This document shows, piece after piece, positions 1 to 12,300 of a stretch of 64,000 bases of DNA. Position numbers and translations under genes: made by a program. The notes below the pieces were generated by a model. The model did not search any database. It had not been told where the DNA came from and saw only the letters and a list, made by a program, of their open reading frames with translations. Positions within the stretch are counted from its first letter, which is position 1. Every line of letters starts with the position of its first letter. Origin of the DNA: Ursus arctos (taxonomy: Eukaryota; Chordata; Mammalia; Carnivora; Ursidae); NCBI RefSeq assembly GCF_023065955.2, contig NW_026623050.1, forward strand, positions 17,752,501 through 17,816,500, in the 5' to 3' direction.

Positions 1-109
1 CTTTTCAGTTTCTTGTGCCAAACCCACCTTCTCTGTCCTATCTCTAAATGTTGGAATTGCTCAGATCCCTGAGCTGGGTCTGTTCTCTCTTCTAATGTAG
101 TATTAAGGG

Positions 110-318
110 TTCAGGCTTCAGGACCAGACTGTTTGGGTTTTGGTGTTTACTAGCTCTGAGGCTTTCTTGTGCCTCACCGACAATGAGAGTAATAATGTCT
201 ACTAAATGGAATTATCATAAGGATTAAATGTTAATATATGTATTCAGTGCAGTGCTTAGCACATAGAAGGCAGTAAATAAGTATCAGGTATCTTCATTAA
301 TATTAATATTATTATTAG
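110..318 (+). repeat. MIR SINE relic
   Basis: The order 'tcataaggattaaatg', then 'cagtgcttagcacatagaaggcagtaaataa', then an ATT-rich tail, is the 3' half of a mammal-wide MIR element; the 5' part is degenerate. Old and inactive. Confidence 0.75.
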
Positions 319-394
319 AAATCACTACCGTTATTTTTATAATTATACTGTATTCTACCCACCCTCATGAGTTTAAATACCAGTTTTTTCCCAA

Positions 395-1350
395 ATTTCT
401 CTCTCTAGTGCAGATCTTTCCATTGAACTCCAGATCCACGGGCCCATATAACTACTTAAGATTTCTATTTAGATGTCTCATAGGCATCTTAAATTTAACG
501 AGCCCAAAATAGAAGTCTTTGTTTCCACACGCCTTTAAATGTGTCCTTCCTGCGGTAGCAGGCATCTCCACCCAGGTAGTTAGCTGCTCTTGGGAGAAAA
601 CTGACACTCTCCTACACTCTTACATCAAATCCATCATTAAGTCCTACCTCCAACATACAGCTAACTTCAATCCATCTCTCTCCACCTCCACTGCCAACAC
701 CCAAGTCCTAGCACCATCATCTCTTACCCTGATGCTGGAAATAGCTCTCTATCAAGCTCTCTCCCCTATTCCCAATTCAGCAGCCAGAGTGGTCATTTTG
801 AAATGGAAAGATCTGCTGATGTCTCACCCTTGCTTAAAACCCTCAATAACTCAGGATGAAGCATTCATATAACCCTCTAGGGTCTCGCATTACCGGGCAG
901 CTGTAATTTTTGGAGAACCACCTCACTCAGGGGTCCCCACTATCCCACGGCTTAGCCCCTCTCTCCACTCCACCAAGGACCATCTGCACTGGTTTTCTTC
1001 AACTACTTGAACAATCCATGCAACCTCAAGCCTCAAGACATTCTCTCATGCTTTTTCCTGGCTAGGAACCCTTCACCTAACTGGTTGTATGACTGATTCT
1101 AACTTATCTTTCACATCTCAGCTTGAATATCTGTTATTTGGAAGGACCCTCCCTGACCTTCCTATCTAAATTGATCCTCTCTACGATGCTTTCTCATATA
1201 ATCCTGTACTTTTCCTTCACTATAAAGACTATGAGGACAGGGACTATGTTTATTTTGCTCAAAGTTTATTTTGCTCAAAACTGATACCCAAGGCTAAATA
1301 TAGTGTCTGATCTGTAAGAGATGCCCAACAACTATCTATGGAATAAATGA
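395..1350 (+). repeat. L2 LINE 3' end (diverged)
   Basis: Resembles L2 consensus in sense orientation: 'caccatcatctc', then 'cagcagccagagtg', then a 3' UTR ending 'gaataaatgaa' at about 1347. The 117-codon open frame at 519-872 is a chance frame in this relic, not a gene. Confidence 0.7.
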
Positions 1351-1617
1351 AGGTCTCATTCATCAAATCTAAGACACCACCAATGATAAGATGTGTTTTT
1401 AACGTGAAAAAAATGTGCATATCAAAACTGAGTAAATACATTAGATCATTATTATATACATTTTTCTTACCCATATCTCTGACTTTTTTTTTATGTCTCT
1501 GCATTTTTCCCTTTTTTCCTAATTATTAAACCTTTGTCAAAAAGAAACTTTCATAGCCTTTCTTAAATAAGGCAGAACTTTAAAAATACAACAACCCACT
1601 TTAAAAGCTCAGTTTCA

Positions 1618-1890
1618 GTGTTATTACCTGCAGGAAGCCTTCCTTGACCACCATGTTAAGGCAGGGCCTCCTGCTTGGACCATCCACAGTATCTGGTTTC
1701 TATCTCTATGCACTTGCCACATTCCATTATTATCTTTTCACATGCCCATTGCTTTAACTAGATTGTGACCTCCCTGAGGACAAGATCTGTGATTTATCCA
1801 CTGGCATCACCTCCATACCCAGCCCAGGGGTTAGCAGATAGATGCTCTAAGAGGTGTCTGTCGAGTGAATGAATAAACGAAGAGATGAGT
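1618..1890 (+). repeat. L2 LINE 3' UTR relic
   Basis: A second L2 3' end: 'aggaagccttccttgacc' followed by 'ctccctgaggacaagatctg' and a terminal 'gagtgaatgaataaa'. Same orientation as the preceding copy. Confidence 0.7.
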
Positions 1891-2124
1891 CTTTAGGAGC
1901 CACAGAGCTTCCACAGATTTGAAATGTGAAGGAATGTTATACAGAAAGCCATTCAAGACACAGAAGAGATTTGAAAATAATTCAGTTAGCTACAAACTAT
2001 AAGCATGAGTGGAAAAAGGTAGCCCAGTCATCCACACTTCAAAATACAAGCTGGTTTGCCCAAACAAAACAGCATTTCTCAATAAGAGGTTACTTTAAAG
2101 ATGAAGGACAGAACATGCACATTT

Positions 2125-2326
2125 GGGGCCCCTGGGTGGCGCAGTCGTTAAGCGTCTGCCTTCGGCTCAGGGCGTGATCCTGGCGTTCAGGGATCAAGTC
2201 CCACATCGGGCTCCTCTGCTGGGAGCCTGCTTCTTCCTCTCCCACTCCCCTGCTGTGTTCCCTCTCTCGCTGGCTGTCTCTCTGTCACATAAATAAATAA
2301 AATCTTTAAAAAAAAAAAAAAAAAAA
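2125..2326 (+). mobile_element. CanSINE, young type
   Basis: Complete tRNA-Lys-derived SINE with A/B-box head, body and oligo-A tail. Flanked by a perfect 14-bp duplication (GAACATGCACATTT, 2111-2124 and 2327-2340). Antisense to MYO5A. Confidence 0.95.
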
Positions 2327-2340
2327 GAACATGCACATTT

Positions 2341-3830
2341 ATATCTTACACGCTACCCATCCCTCTGGCCTGTAGCTTGAGTAGACTTTTGATCAACAGA
2401 CTCCCCATAAAAACTGTTCTAACAAAACCTACAATTTCCACTTTGTAGCATTAATATTTTTAAATGCAAATACAACAGGTTAGGCTAATTATATAAGGCT
2501 GCAGTGTTCACTGGAGATATAGAAAGCACAACTACACACATGCTAAATACCAACGAGGCAGCTGGCCCCAGAGTTACCCTAGAAGAAGAGGAGAGCTGCA
2601 GAAGTGATGCTGGACCCGAGGAGCTGCCGGCCATGCTTGTACCTTCAGCATGGTGAGACAGTGACTAGAGAACCAAGAAGCAGAAAAAATTGGATACTGA
2701 GGTTATAAAGCACTGACTCTGACAATTCCCAAATTTCTAGAGAGAACAATAGTACACTCTTTTCCCTCAAGTGTGACAATCCTCAGCTGCAAAATGGTAT
2801 TACTGATTTGCTAAAGACGATCACCCAAACTGACTTGTGGGTTCTCAATAGGACTGAGAGGTAGTGACAGGACAAAAGGAATAAGAGAAAGATCAAAATC
2901 AGCTGTCGCTCAATTTTAGGTTGAAAACTCTCACAGTACATGAAATAAAGAACACTTGTTTTTGAGCAAAAGTTACTTCAGCTGTATATGCTGAGAGAAT
3001 ATTTCGAAAGACAAATGCAGCACCAGCAAGCCAAGGTTCTGAAAGATCTTGTGTCTCAGCCTTTTCCTGAGATGTCAAGCTAGTGCCCCAGCACTGACTT
3101 GACCACACCCTTCTAGAAGACCAAGATAAATCCCTCTGGAAATAAGAATTTCATTGTCTGTGATGAGTGAGGAAGGATATTATTTCCTTCTACCCCTCTA
3201 TAACCACTGCTTCTCACTTAAAAAAAAATCCGTGACTTTATTTCTTAATACATAAAAAACTAAAATTTTTAAATACTGCAAAATTTTCACAACTAAAATT
3301 GCTTTCATTTTTTATTATCATACAGAGTTAATTTCCTCTTTCTAATTTTTCCCAATATTCTTAGATATTTAAGTTTTTATTACAGAAAATTTCATTGGTA
3401 TTTTAGTATTCTTCATACAAAGGAGGTTTTGTTTGGCTAACTCACTGTACAGCCCTCATAAAAGCTACTCAAAATTCATTTTATTTTCAACCTATGTCTG
3501 GGATAATCGGCTTCTTCTATTTACTGTCCACTGTGTAAAAAGTACTTCCTTTTATCTGACCTATAACTACTTCTTCAAGCTTCAAAAGATGCCTCTGAGT
3601 TCTTATTTATATAACAAATAAGTCCATGTTGCCCACTTAGGTGCTTCATAGCTTTCTGAGCTTCTACCAGATAAAAAGCTCATTCTTTATCCTTCCAGAT
3701 TGAAGGGTCCAATTTTTTTTGAACAGTGCCTCACATCTTCCTACTCGTTCTACCTTATTTTTAATCTCTTTGAATTTCAATTTTCTCACTTACAAAACAA
3801 AGCAATTAGACAGTGTAGAATCCAGAGTCA
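2341..3830. other. Intronic stretch, no gene or clear repeat
   Basis: AT-rich single-copy-looking intron sequence. Open frames are at most 69 codons, with no recognisable family. Nothing further seen. Confidence 0.5.
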
Positions 3831-3831
3831 A

Positions 3832-3985
3832 GGTTAAAAGCATGGGCTTTGAAGTAAGACAGACCCAGTGGATCCAACACTTTCCAATGGTGTGACCTTG
3901 AAAAAATTATCCAACTTCCTTTCTCAGGATCCTTATTCATAAAACTGGTTATTAATAATATATATGTCAACAGTCAATGGTACTG
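3832..3985 (+). repeat. MIR SINE relic
   Basis: 'catgggctttgaagtaagacagacc', with 'gtgtgaccttg' and a 'cttcctttctcaggatcc' segment, is the core order of a sense MIR. Strongly diverged. Confidence 0.7.
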
Positions 3986-4019
3986 TAATTGTGCTGGATA
4001 GTGACAGACAGTAGCTACA

Positions 4020-4340
4020 GTTGTGGTGAGCTGGCATAACATGTGGACTTGTGGATTCACTATGTTATACACCTGAAACCAATAATATAACACGGTTTCA
4101 ACTATACTTTTTTTTTTTTTTTTAAGATTTTATTTATTTATGTGACAGAGAGACAGCCAGCGAGAGAGGGAACACAAGCAGGGGGAGCGGGAGAGGAAGA
4201 AGCAGGCTCCCAGCCGAGGAGCCTGATGTGGGGCTCGATCCCGGAACGCCGGAATCACGCCCTGAGCCGAAGGCAGACGCTTAACGACTGCACTACCCAG
4301 GCGCCCCCGGTTTCAACTATACTTAAATAAAAATAATACA
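4020..4340 (+). repeat. L1 3' UTR end, split by a SINE
   Basis: 'actatgttatacacctgaaacc', then 'tcaactatacttaaataaaa', is the terminal part of an L1 3' UTR. A CanSINE (4110-4307) sits in it; removing the SINE and one duplication restores continuity. Confidence 0.65.
4110..4307 (-). mobile_element. CanSINE, young type, inside L1
   Basis: Minus-strand copy with T-run first and 'aggcgcccc' last. Perfect 17-bp duplication CGGTTTCAACTATACTT at 4093-4109 and 4308-4324. Confidence 0.95.
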
Positions 4341-4519
4341 TATATCAGAGAGTTGTTACACAGATAAATGAAATAAAGTTTAAAGACCATTACATTGTAT
4401 TGTCACTACCCCTACCCCCCACCCCCAACCTCCACATGTAAACACTTTATTGTGCTTAATCTGAATTCTTTTATTATATCTACAATGTACTGTGCGCTTT
4501 ATCCCCTACCCTGGTTTAA

Positions 4520-4872
4520 TATTACTTCACTGGGGTCTTCTCCCTTCTGGGCTCTCACTATGGCAGCCTAGAACACCCCAAACTCTTTCTGACTTCAAGG
4601 CTATTATTGAACCCACTGCCCAGAGCATCTTCCTATGATCCCCCAACTCTCCTTAAGGCTGGTTCCTTCTCACTCTTCAGGTCTCTGTTTAGATGTCTCC
4701 TTCTCAGAAAAGTCCTCCCTGGCCACCCTGTAAACTGCTTTGTTTACCTGGGATTATCTGTCTCCCCACCTAGCCTGAAACCCCTGTAAGAGCAGGGACC
4801 ACCACTGATTTCCAAACCTAGAACAATACCCATTAAGTACTAGGTACTCAATAAATATGTGAGGAATGAAAA
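4520..4872 (+). repeat. L2 LINE 3' end relic
   Basis: 'ggtctctgtttagatgtctcc', with 'agaaaagtcctccctggcca' and a terminal 'tactcaataaatatgtg', follows the L2 3' end in sense orientation. The 60-codon frame at 4607-4789 belongs to it. Confidence 0.7.
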
Positions 4873-5040
4873 TGCTCAGGATTGTGTTTGGCTGGCTGAA
4901 AACAATAGGTTAGGATCAGGATATGGAAGACCTCACATGCCATGCTAGGCAGTTTGACCTTTACACTGCAGAAGATAGGAATTCACTAAAGGCTTTGAAG
5001 CAGGGTAATGAGTGACCAATGTTTCTAACAGCCTAGATCT

Positions 5041-5450
5041 TTTTTTTTTTTTTTTTTTTTAAGATTTTATTTATGGGGGCACCTGGGTAGCGCAGTCGTT
5101 AAAGCGTCTGCCTTCGGCTCAGGGCGTGATCCTGGCGTTCCGGGATCGAGTCCCACGTCAGGCTCCTCGGCTGGGAGCCTGCTTCTTCCTCTCCCACTCC
5201 CCCTGCTTGTGTTCCCTCTCTCGCTGGCTGTCTCTCTGTCACATAAATAAATAAAATCTTTAAAAAAAAAAAAAAAAGATTTTATTTATGAGAGTGAGAG
5301 GCAGAGACAGAGAGAGCACAAGAATGGAGAGAGGCAGAAGCAGGCTCTCCGCTGAGCAGAGAGCCAGATGCGGGGCTCAATCCCAGGACCCGGACATCAT
5401 GACCTGAGCCGAAGGCAGATGCTTAACCATCTGAGCCACCCAGGCACCCC
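5041..5450 (-). mobile_element. CanSINE, older type, interrupted
   Basis: Older minus-strand copy ('gacccggacatcatgacctgag' body) split by a younger plus-strand CanSINE at 5076-5275. Outer duplication is imperfect (TAACAGCCTAGATCT at 5026-5040, TAATAGCCTAGTTCT at 5451-5465), in keeping with greater age. Confidence 0.92.
5076..5275 (+). mobile_element. CanSINE, young type, nested in another SINE
   Basis: Inserted into the 3' end of the older copy. Perfect 15-bp duplication AAGATTTTATTTATG at 5061-5075 and 5276-5290, itself part of the host SINE. Confidence 0.95.
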
Positions 5451-5465
5451 TAATAGCCTAGTTCT

Positions 5466-6045
5466 AATTGGCAGTTCTTTAAACATAATCAAAAGCATAT
5501 CCTGTACAACTTCTGCTTGTGATTAGTTGTTCTCCCCTCCCCCAATTATGCATATACTACTATCATCCACATTTTGTCTGTAGACAGGATTTATCTAATA
5601 TACACATAACTGCTTCCAAAATGTCATTCATATTAGACAAATGGGGCTTGCATAGGAGGGACTGGGAGTCAGCCTTCCCTAAGAGCAAGGGCTGGGAGGG
5701 CAGGTCAGCTGGTATTACCTTAAGAATGGTGGGAGCTAGAGGGGAAATTCTTGCCCTGGAAATAAGAGCCTTGGGAGTAAGGAGCAGGGGGAGGGTAGGA
5801 GCAAAGGGGTGGGTGGACCCTGTAGTGAGCCAACTCTGAGAGGACAAAAACGAGCAGGACACCTTGCAGGCTGGTTGAGTCACCTAAGGAAAAGAACACT
5901 ATTGGCCTGCTTCCGAACGGAAGTGTTTACTCTGGGGTTCCAGGCTGCTTCCTCTTCCCATCAGCCCCTCCTTTTTTTTAACGTATCCCTTTAGCTGACT
6001 TTTAGCTGGAAAAAGCAACTATAAAAGTTGACCTAGGCCCTATAT
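5466..6045. other. Intronic stretch, no gene recognised
   Basis: No repeat family recognised. Two antiparallel open frames of 106 codons (5519-5839 plus, 5563-5883 minus) overlap almost fully, lack any known motif and have no splice context; I treat both as chance. Confidence 0.5.
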
Positions 6046-6084
6046 TTGGAAGAAAGGCTCCCAAAAGATGTTTACAGAAAATTT

Positions 6085-6620
6085 AAAAACTTCTGGGTGG
6101 CAAAAATACATCATAAACAAAGTCAAAATATAAACTGGCCAAAAAAATTTTGTAACGAACTAATTCCCTTAATGTATAAAGAGCTCTTACAGATTAAACA
6201 AGAAAAAGATAAACAACCCAGTAGCAAAACAGGCAAAAGAAAAAAACAGGCAAATCAACAAAGCACCACTAAAAAAACTAAACATAAGATGTCTAATCTC
6301 ATTAATACTTTAAAAAAAAAATTTAAAACACAATTTAAAATTTCATGTACTGAATTTGAAAAGACTGAAAGGAATGATAATAATATGGGTTGAGAAGAAA
6401 GTAGACAATCAGGTGTTTTCATATATTGGTGATAAGATAAATAGGCACAATGTTTTTAGACAGAAATTTGATAATTTCTTTTACAATGTAAAATATATAT
6501 TTCAGGGATGCATACCAAACTGGGAGGAAGACTTTTGATTTTGTACTTTATGTATTTCTATATTTTACATTTTTATAAGTGTTACTTTTTAAATAAAACC
6601 AAAAGTTTAAAAAACATGTG
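6085..6620 (+). repeat. Old L1 3' end
   Basis: 'cttacagattaaacaagaaaaag', 'acaacccagtagcaaaacaggc' and a terminal 'tgtatttctatattttacat' follow the old L1 (L1MC/ME-like) 3' end. The Lys-rich 115-codon frame (6046-6393) is A-rich L1 DNA, not a gene. Confidence 0.7.
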
Positions 6621-6960
6621 TATCTAATACTCAGAAAATCTATATCTAGAAATTTTTCCCATGAGATACTAAAAAATACAAATAATTCTTTCCAAAGTTG
6701 TTCTGCAGCATTGTTTGTAAAGGTGAAAATTTAGAAATGACACAAAGGTTAGTATACATCTATATTAATACAAAGATTAATAAAACTATAGTAATATATA
6801 CTTAACAGATTAAGGTACATCTTTACAATGGAATATTAAAAAAGAATAAAGTAAGTCTCTATGTACTGACATGGAAAGATTCTGTTAATTGAAATAAGTC
6901 AAGTTGCAAAACAGCATCATTAGGTGAGTCTATTTGTCCAACATATATTCATATATCCAT
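6621..6960 (+). repeat. Old L1 3' UTR relic
   Basis: 'ttctgcagcattgtttgtaaagg', with 'acaatggaatattaaaaaag' and 'gtactgacatggaaagatt', is the end of an L1M-type 3' UTR in sense orientation. Confidence 0.65.
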
Positions 6961-7289
6961 ACGCTAGAGCGGCTGGAAAGTCACAGATTTGCATTAATGG
7001 ACACTCTTTGTGAACAATGCTGAAAGTCTAGGGCATCTGAGCATTGACCTTTTTGCCCAGTCATGAATGAGTGACACCCTTTGTTGAGACCTCTCTGGGG
7101 AAGGGAGACCAGAGCTGGACAGTGGCCTGGCCCTGCCCTGGACTCTCTCTCAGTGTGGCTTTGCTCTTCCCCATGAGTCTGTGTGTGCACTCCTGAAGAG
7201 ATAGAAAGCTTTCTTTGTCGGAGAGAGCTGTGAGAGAAAGCCACCTGTTCACTCCTGCGGGAAGTGAAGCTTATGTAGAGGTCTCTGAA

Positions 7290-7770
7290 AGTGACTGTTC
7301 TAACCATACACTGTCTCCTCTACCTGCGCTCCCGACAGCGCCACCCAGCCTTGGTCTACAGAGGTGCAGCCCCTGCCCTCCTCTCCAGCTTTCTCTCTCC
7401 CCGCACTCCTTACTTGCTTTTTTGTGGTCTACTCAACTGGCCTTTTTCAGTTCTTCAAAGATGCCAGACTCTCTCCACCACAAGACTTCTCACAATCTGT
7501 GCCCTGTGCCTGGAATTCTCCTCCCCTCCCCTCATTAACAACTAGGCTTCTTTCAAACCTCAACTTGGCCTTTTTCTGAAAAATGCCCCTGATTGGTCAG
7601 TTCCCACTGTTCGTGTGCTTTACGGCACTGAGAACCTCCCCTTTCGGGTGCTCAGCACAGTTAGGACATGACATTCTTCTTTCTCCTCCCAGTAAGCTCC
7701 ATCCTGTCTATTTTGGGGTATTGTTTCAGCTCTATCATCCAGAACAGCCGGGCATACGAATGAATGGTAA
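7290..7770 (+). repeat. L2 LINE relic
   Basis: 'gtgccctgtgcctggaattctcc' and 'ttctttcaaacctcaacttgg' match the 3' region of L2. The nested 71- to 107-codon frames here are byproducts. Confidence 0.65.
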
Positions 7771-7814
7771 GTGCGTGTCTGTATGTGTAATTATGGATAA
7801 TACATTAAGCACAC

Positions 7815-9996
7815 TACATAAAAAGCTACCACCAGCAAAGAACAAGTGGAATTTGAAATTATAAATGCAATACCATTTACTTTAAAAAAAAAAAAAAAAA
7901 CAGGGGCGCCTGGGTGGCACAGTGGTTAAGCGTCTGCCTTCGGCTCAGGGCGTGATCCCGGCGATCTGGGATCGAGCCCCACATCAGGCTCCTCTGCTGA
8001 GAGCCTGCTTCTTCCTCTCCCACTCCCCCTGCTTGTGTTCCCTCTCTCGCTGGCTGTCTCTATCTCTGTTGAATAAATAAATAAAATCTTTTAAAAAATA
8101 AATAAATAAATAAAAAATAAAAAAAAAACCAAAATGAAATACTGAGGTATAAAGCTAACAAGACATGCACAAGATTTAGATGAGGAAAACTACAAAACTC
8201 TGGTGAATAAAAATCAAAGAAGAACTAAACAGGTAGAGAGGTATTCCACGTTCATGATTACAAAGACTCACTATTGTTAAGATGCCAGTTCTTCCCAACT
8301 TGATCTACAGATTTAATGCAATCCCAATCAAAAGCCCAGCAAGTTATTTTATGGATATCGACAAACTGATTCTAAAGTTTATATGGTGAGGCAAAGACCC
8401 ACGACAGCCAACACAATCTTGAAGAACAAAGTTGGAGGACTGACGCTATCTGACTTCAAGACTTACTATAAAGCTATAGTAATCAAGACAGTGTGATATT
8501 GGTAAAAGAATGAACAAATAGATCAATGGGACAGAACAGAGAAGCCTGAAATAGGGCCACATAAATACAGTCAACTGATCTTGGACAAAGAACAAGACAG
8601 TGGTAATACAATAGAGCCAAGACAGTCTTTTCATGATGATGTTTTTCATGAATGATGCTAGAATAACTGGACATCCACACGCAAAACAAACAAAACCTCC
8701 CAAAAAGCAGAACCCTGACGCAGACCTTACACCTTCAGAAAAATAAACTCAAATGGATCACAGATCTGAAATGTAAAGCACAAAACTATGAAATTCCTGG
8801 AAGATAACACAGGAGAAAATCTAGATGACTTTGGGTATGGTGATATCTTTTTAGATACAATCCAAAGGCATGACCCATGAAATAAATAATTGATAAGCTG
8901 GACTTCATTAGAATTAAAAACTTCTGCTCTGTGAAAGACAACGTCAACAGAATAAGAAGACAAGTTGGACTGGGAGAAAATATTTGTGAAAGACACATCT
9001 GATAAAGGATTATTATCCAAAACAGACAAAGAATTCTTAAAACTCAACAATAAGAAACAACTAACCTGATTGAAAAATGGACCAAAGATCTTAAAAGACA
9101 CCTCACCAAAGAAAATATACAAATGGCAAATAAATATGTGAAAAGATGCTCTACTTCACATATCATCAGGAAAATGCAAATTTAAGACATGAAAGAGATA
9201 CCACTATATTCCTATTAGAATGGCCAGAATTCAGAACATAGTCAAGGACAAGAAGCAACAGAAACTCTCACTCATTGCTTGTGGAAATGCAAAATGGTAC
9301 AGCCATTTTGGTTTCTTATAAAACCAAACATATTCTTACCATATGATCCAGCAATCATAAACCTTGGTATTTACACAAAGGAGTTGAAAACTTAGGTCTA
9401 CACAAAACCACAGATGTTTATAGTAGCTTTATTCATAATTGCCAAAACTTGGAAGCAACTAAGATGCCCTTCGGTAGGTGAATGAATAAACCGTGGTATG
9501 TCCAGACAATGGAATATTATTCGGGCTAAAGAGAAATGAGCTTTCGAGCCATGAAAACACATGGAGCAATGTGAAAAGGCTACGTACTCTATGATTCCAA
9601 TTATATGACATCTTGGAAAGGCAAAAGCATGGACAGAGACAATAAAAATATCAGTGATTGCTGGGGTGGGAGTGGGGAAGAGGTGAACAAGCAGCACACA
9701 GGTGACTTTTAGGGCAGTGAAAAAACTCTGTGTGATATAACAATGGCTACATGTCCTAAACATTCGTCCACACCTACGGACTGTACACCACCAAGAGTGA
9801 ACTGCAATGTAAACTATGGGCTTTGGATAATTATGACGTGTCAATGTAGGTACTTCAATTGCACTCTGGTGGGGGATGTCGATAATGGGGTAGACTATAC
9901 ATGTGTGGGGGCTGGGAGGATATGAGTAATCTCTGTATCTCTCCCTCAATTTTGTTGTGAACCCTAAACTGCTCTTAAAATAATAAAGTCTTTTCA
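7815..9996 (+). repeat. L1 ORF2 C-terminal part and 3' UTR, inactive
   Basis: Truncated L1 carrying the DNA for the end of the ORF2 reverse-transcriptase region: 'cttcccaacttgatctacag', 'caatcccaatcaaaagccc', 'gttggaggactgacgc', then the later 'aatggaatattattc' part and the 3' end 'ctgctcttaaaataataaa'. Many stops and shifts; no ORF2 frame survives. Interrupted by a CanSINE at 7903-8129. The 183-codon minus-strand frame at 9398-9949 is an antisense shadow. Confidence 0.88.
7903..8129 (+). mobile_element. CanSINE, young type, inside L1
   Basis: Plus-strand copy with a long (aaat)n/oligo-A tail (about 8075-8128). Sits in L1 sequence that resumes after it. Confidence 0.93.
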
Positions 9997-10202
9997 GGCG
10001 CCTGGGTGTCTCAGTTGTTAAGCATCTCTCTTCGGCTCAGGTCATGATCCCAGGGTCCTGGGATCAAGTCCCACATCAGGATCCCTACTCAGCGGGGAGT
10101 CTGCTTCTCCCTCTACCCCCTGCTCCCCCCCCCCCCCGCTCATGATCTCTCTCTCACGCTCTCTCTCCCAAATAAATAAATAAAAATCTCAAAAAAAAAA
10201 AA
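9997..10202 (+). mobile_element. CanSINE, older type
   Basis: Older body ('ggtcatgatcccagggtcctggg') with an internal run of 14 C near 10125-10138. Duplication AAAGTCTTTTCA at 9985-9996 and 10203-10214, at the very end of the L1. Confidence 0.93.
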
Positions 10203-10250
10203 AAAGTCTTTTCAAAAAAGTTAGGTACTTTGTTGAAATTTGTCATTTTA

Positions 10251-10361
10251 TTTATTTATTTTTTTAATTTAAGTAATCTTTACACCCAACATTGGGCTCA
10301 AACTCACAACCCTTAGATCAAGAGTCAAAGGCTCTTCCGACTGAGCCAGTCAGGTACCCCC
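10251..10361 (-). mobile_element. Short tRNA-type CanSINE
   Basis: About 110 bp, only the tRNA-like head plus a (ttta) tail; complement gives a tRNA-like B box. Perfect 16-bp duplication GAAATTTGTCATTTTA at 10235-10250 and 10362-10377. Confidence 0.9.
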
Positions 10362-10377
10362 GAAATTTGTCATTTTA

Positions 10378-10875
10378 TATAAATGAGGCCTGTCTCCATA
10401 TCAATCAGAGTTCATTCTAGGAATTGATAGTGCTTATGACAGGAAAAGAAATGGGTTCCTTTAATCTTTTATAGCATGTCTATTTTGTTTTTCATGTGTG
10501 AAGGAAGAAATAAGAACTAAATACTAATCACCATGGAAACTTGACTCTCAAACAACTGCAGAGTCTTTAGCTAAAACTCAAAGAACCTCAACTATGTAAT
10601 CTACAATTTGATCTATTTATATTCAGCTTTTAACTCACCCAGGAAACACCTGCAGAATTCAGGAAAACCCCTAGCTATTTCAAACCACAGAGAGAGTATG
10701 AAATTTTGGAACTAGAAGAGAAGTTAAAGATCAGTTGGTCCAAACATCTCATTCATAAGTAAACTTAAAGCTTCAAGGGCGATACATCCAAACTGCCAAG
10801 CTGGCTCAGACCAGACCAGCACCTGACCTAGAATGCCCTGAGCCTCAAGATCTGAGATTCTCTTTGGCTCCTCTG
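10378..10875. other. Intronic stretch, nothing recognised
   Basis: Single-copy-looking, AT-rich, without recognisable repeat or coding signal. Confidence 0.5.
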
Positions 10876-10996
10876 GCTCCACCTCTCTCTGCCTCTCGGT
10901 CTCTCAGGCTCCCTCTCTGTCTCTCTCTCTCTCTCTCACTCTCTTCCACCCCTCCTCCCTGCCCCCTCCCTCTGGTTCTCCTTCTCACTGAATCAA

Positions 10997-11024
<28 letters not shown>
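10876..11024 (+). repeat. CT-rich tract with (TC)n microsatellite
   Basis: Almost pure pyrimidine on the plus strand, with two dinucleotide runs (about 10914-10938 and 10997-11023). On the MYO5A pre-mRNA it would be a long GA-rich purine tract. Polymorphism is likely. Confidence 0.9.
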
Positions 11025-11030
<6 letters not shown>

Positions 11031-11815
11031 ACCTAATAGATCTGTAGGAAATTGTACAGCTGCACAAATGGCATAAGGAAAGCAAAATCAAGACTCAATG
11101 AAAATTGCACTTCACTACCGCACAGCTCAGTTTCCCACACTCTTCCCCCAGCACACAGAGTAAAGGTTGGAGACTGGAGTAAGGAGGCCCGCAGGAAATC
11201 TTCTTCCTTAGAATCATCTCCCCTTCACTTTAGTCCTCAGCTGTGCCTCTAGCACAATCAAAATCCACAGAGCTACAAAGTGCCAAACCATAGTTTCCTT
11301 TACATATAACATTTATCCAAATGCTTCGTTCATTTAGCAAGTATTTACTGAGTATCAATTCTATATTAGGCATAGGTCTAGGTCCTGGGATACAGCATCT
11401 GCACCGGCTGGTGGGCTCATGCTTGGTTTCCTTGTACCCAACCACTTGGGCAACCGGAGGGTCTGCGAGAGCCCTGGCATTTGATTGTGGGCTGAACCAC
11501 ACTATAGATATTGATTATATTAAATCTTTATAATCATGGGCATTGATTGACTTCAGAAGTTGGGACAGCACTAGATTCAAGCACATTTCTTCTCCACATT
11601 GGCAAAATCCTGGTCAGCCCTTGCACAGTAAAAATCAGGTGGTGTTCCTGTAACTCATGATTGACATGTTGTTGCAATAGATGCTAGGGTCATCCTTGTT
11701 GGAGACTTGGGTAAATGGCCTGTAGCAATGAAAAACAATGTTCAATGTAACCACAGATTGCTAGAGATTCTACAATGTTTTCTATTTGACATGATGCCAT
11801 GACTGATTCTGTAGG
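11025..11815. other. Intronic stretch, nothing recognised
   Basis: Overlapping 70- and 90-codon antiparallel frames at 11230-11533 lack motifs. A 'catttagcaagtatttactgag' piece near 11332 hints at an ancient repeat. Confidence 0.4.
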
Positions 11816-12300
11816 GTTTCACAAGTGTTTATATACATATATATTCTATACCATACACTGTTCTAAGAACTGCAGAAACAAAAATGAGGTTTCCGTCCCT
11901 CCCCTCAATGGCACAAACATATATAGTCACTATGATATGGTAAAGGAAGATATGCACAAGGTGGCATGGGAGCCCAGTGGAGGCAAACATCACCCAGCTT
12001 GGGCAAAAAAACAGAGCACAGAGTGGCTTCCCAAAGGAGGGGGTACATAAATAGATAACAGAAGGATGAACAGGAGTTAGCTAGGCAAACGGGGGAAGCA
12101 TGTTCTAGACAAAGACAACATGAGTGAAGGAGGATATTAAAGATAATGAAATATTTGTGAGGAATACAAGCAGTTTAGAATCACTGTAGCAAGAAATGAG
12201 AAGAAACCAGACAGAGAGCCAGAGCTCAGATCATGAAAGGCCTGGCACATAGTAGGTACTCAAGAAGTACTTGATAAAGGAATTGTCTAGAACTTTCAAC
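11816..12300 (+). repeat. Ancient interspersed repeat, family not named
   Basis: Ordered phrases ('cactgttctaagaactgcag', 'gagccagagctcagatcatg', 'aaaggcctggcac') are common to an old mammal-wide repeat. I cannot assign the family without a library. Confidence 0.45.

Noticed and set aside
519..872. 117-codon frame
   Set aside because: Lies within an L2 relic, with no protein similarity.
6046..6393. Lys-rich 115-codon frame as a gene
   Set aside because: The DNA follows an old L1 3' end and the lysines come from A-rich repeat sequence.
9398..9949. 183-codon minus-strand open frame
   Set aside because: Antisense of L1 3' sequence (7815-9996).
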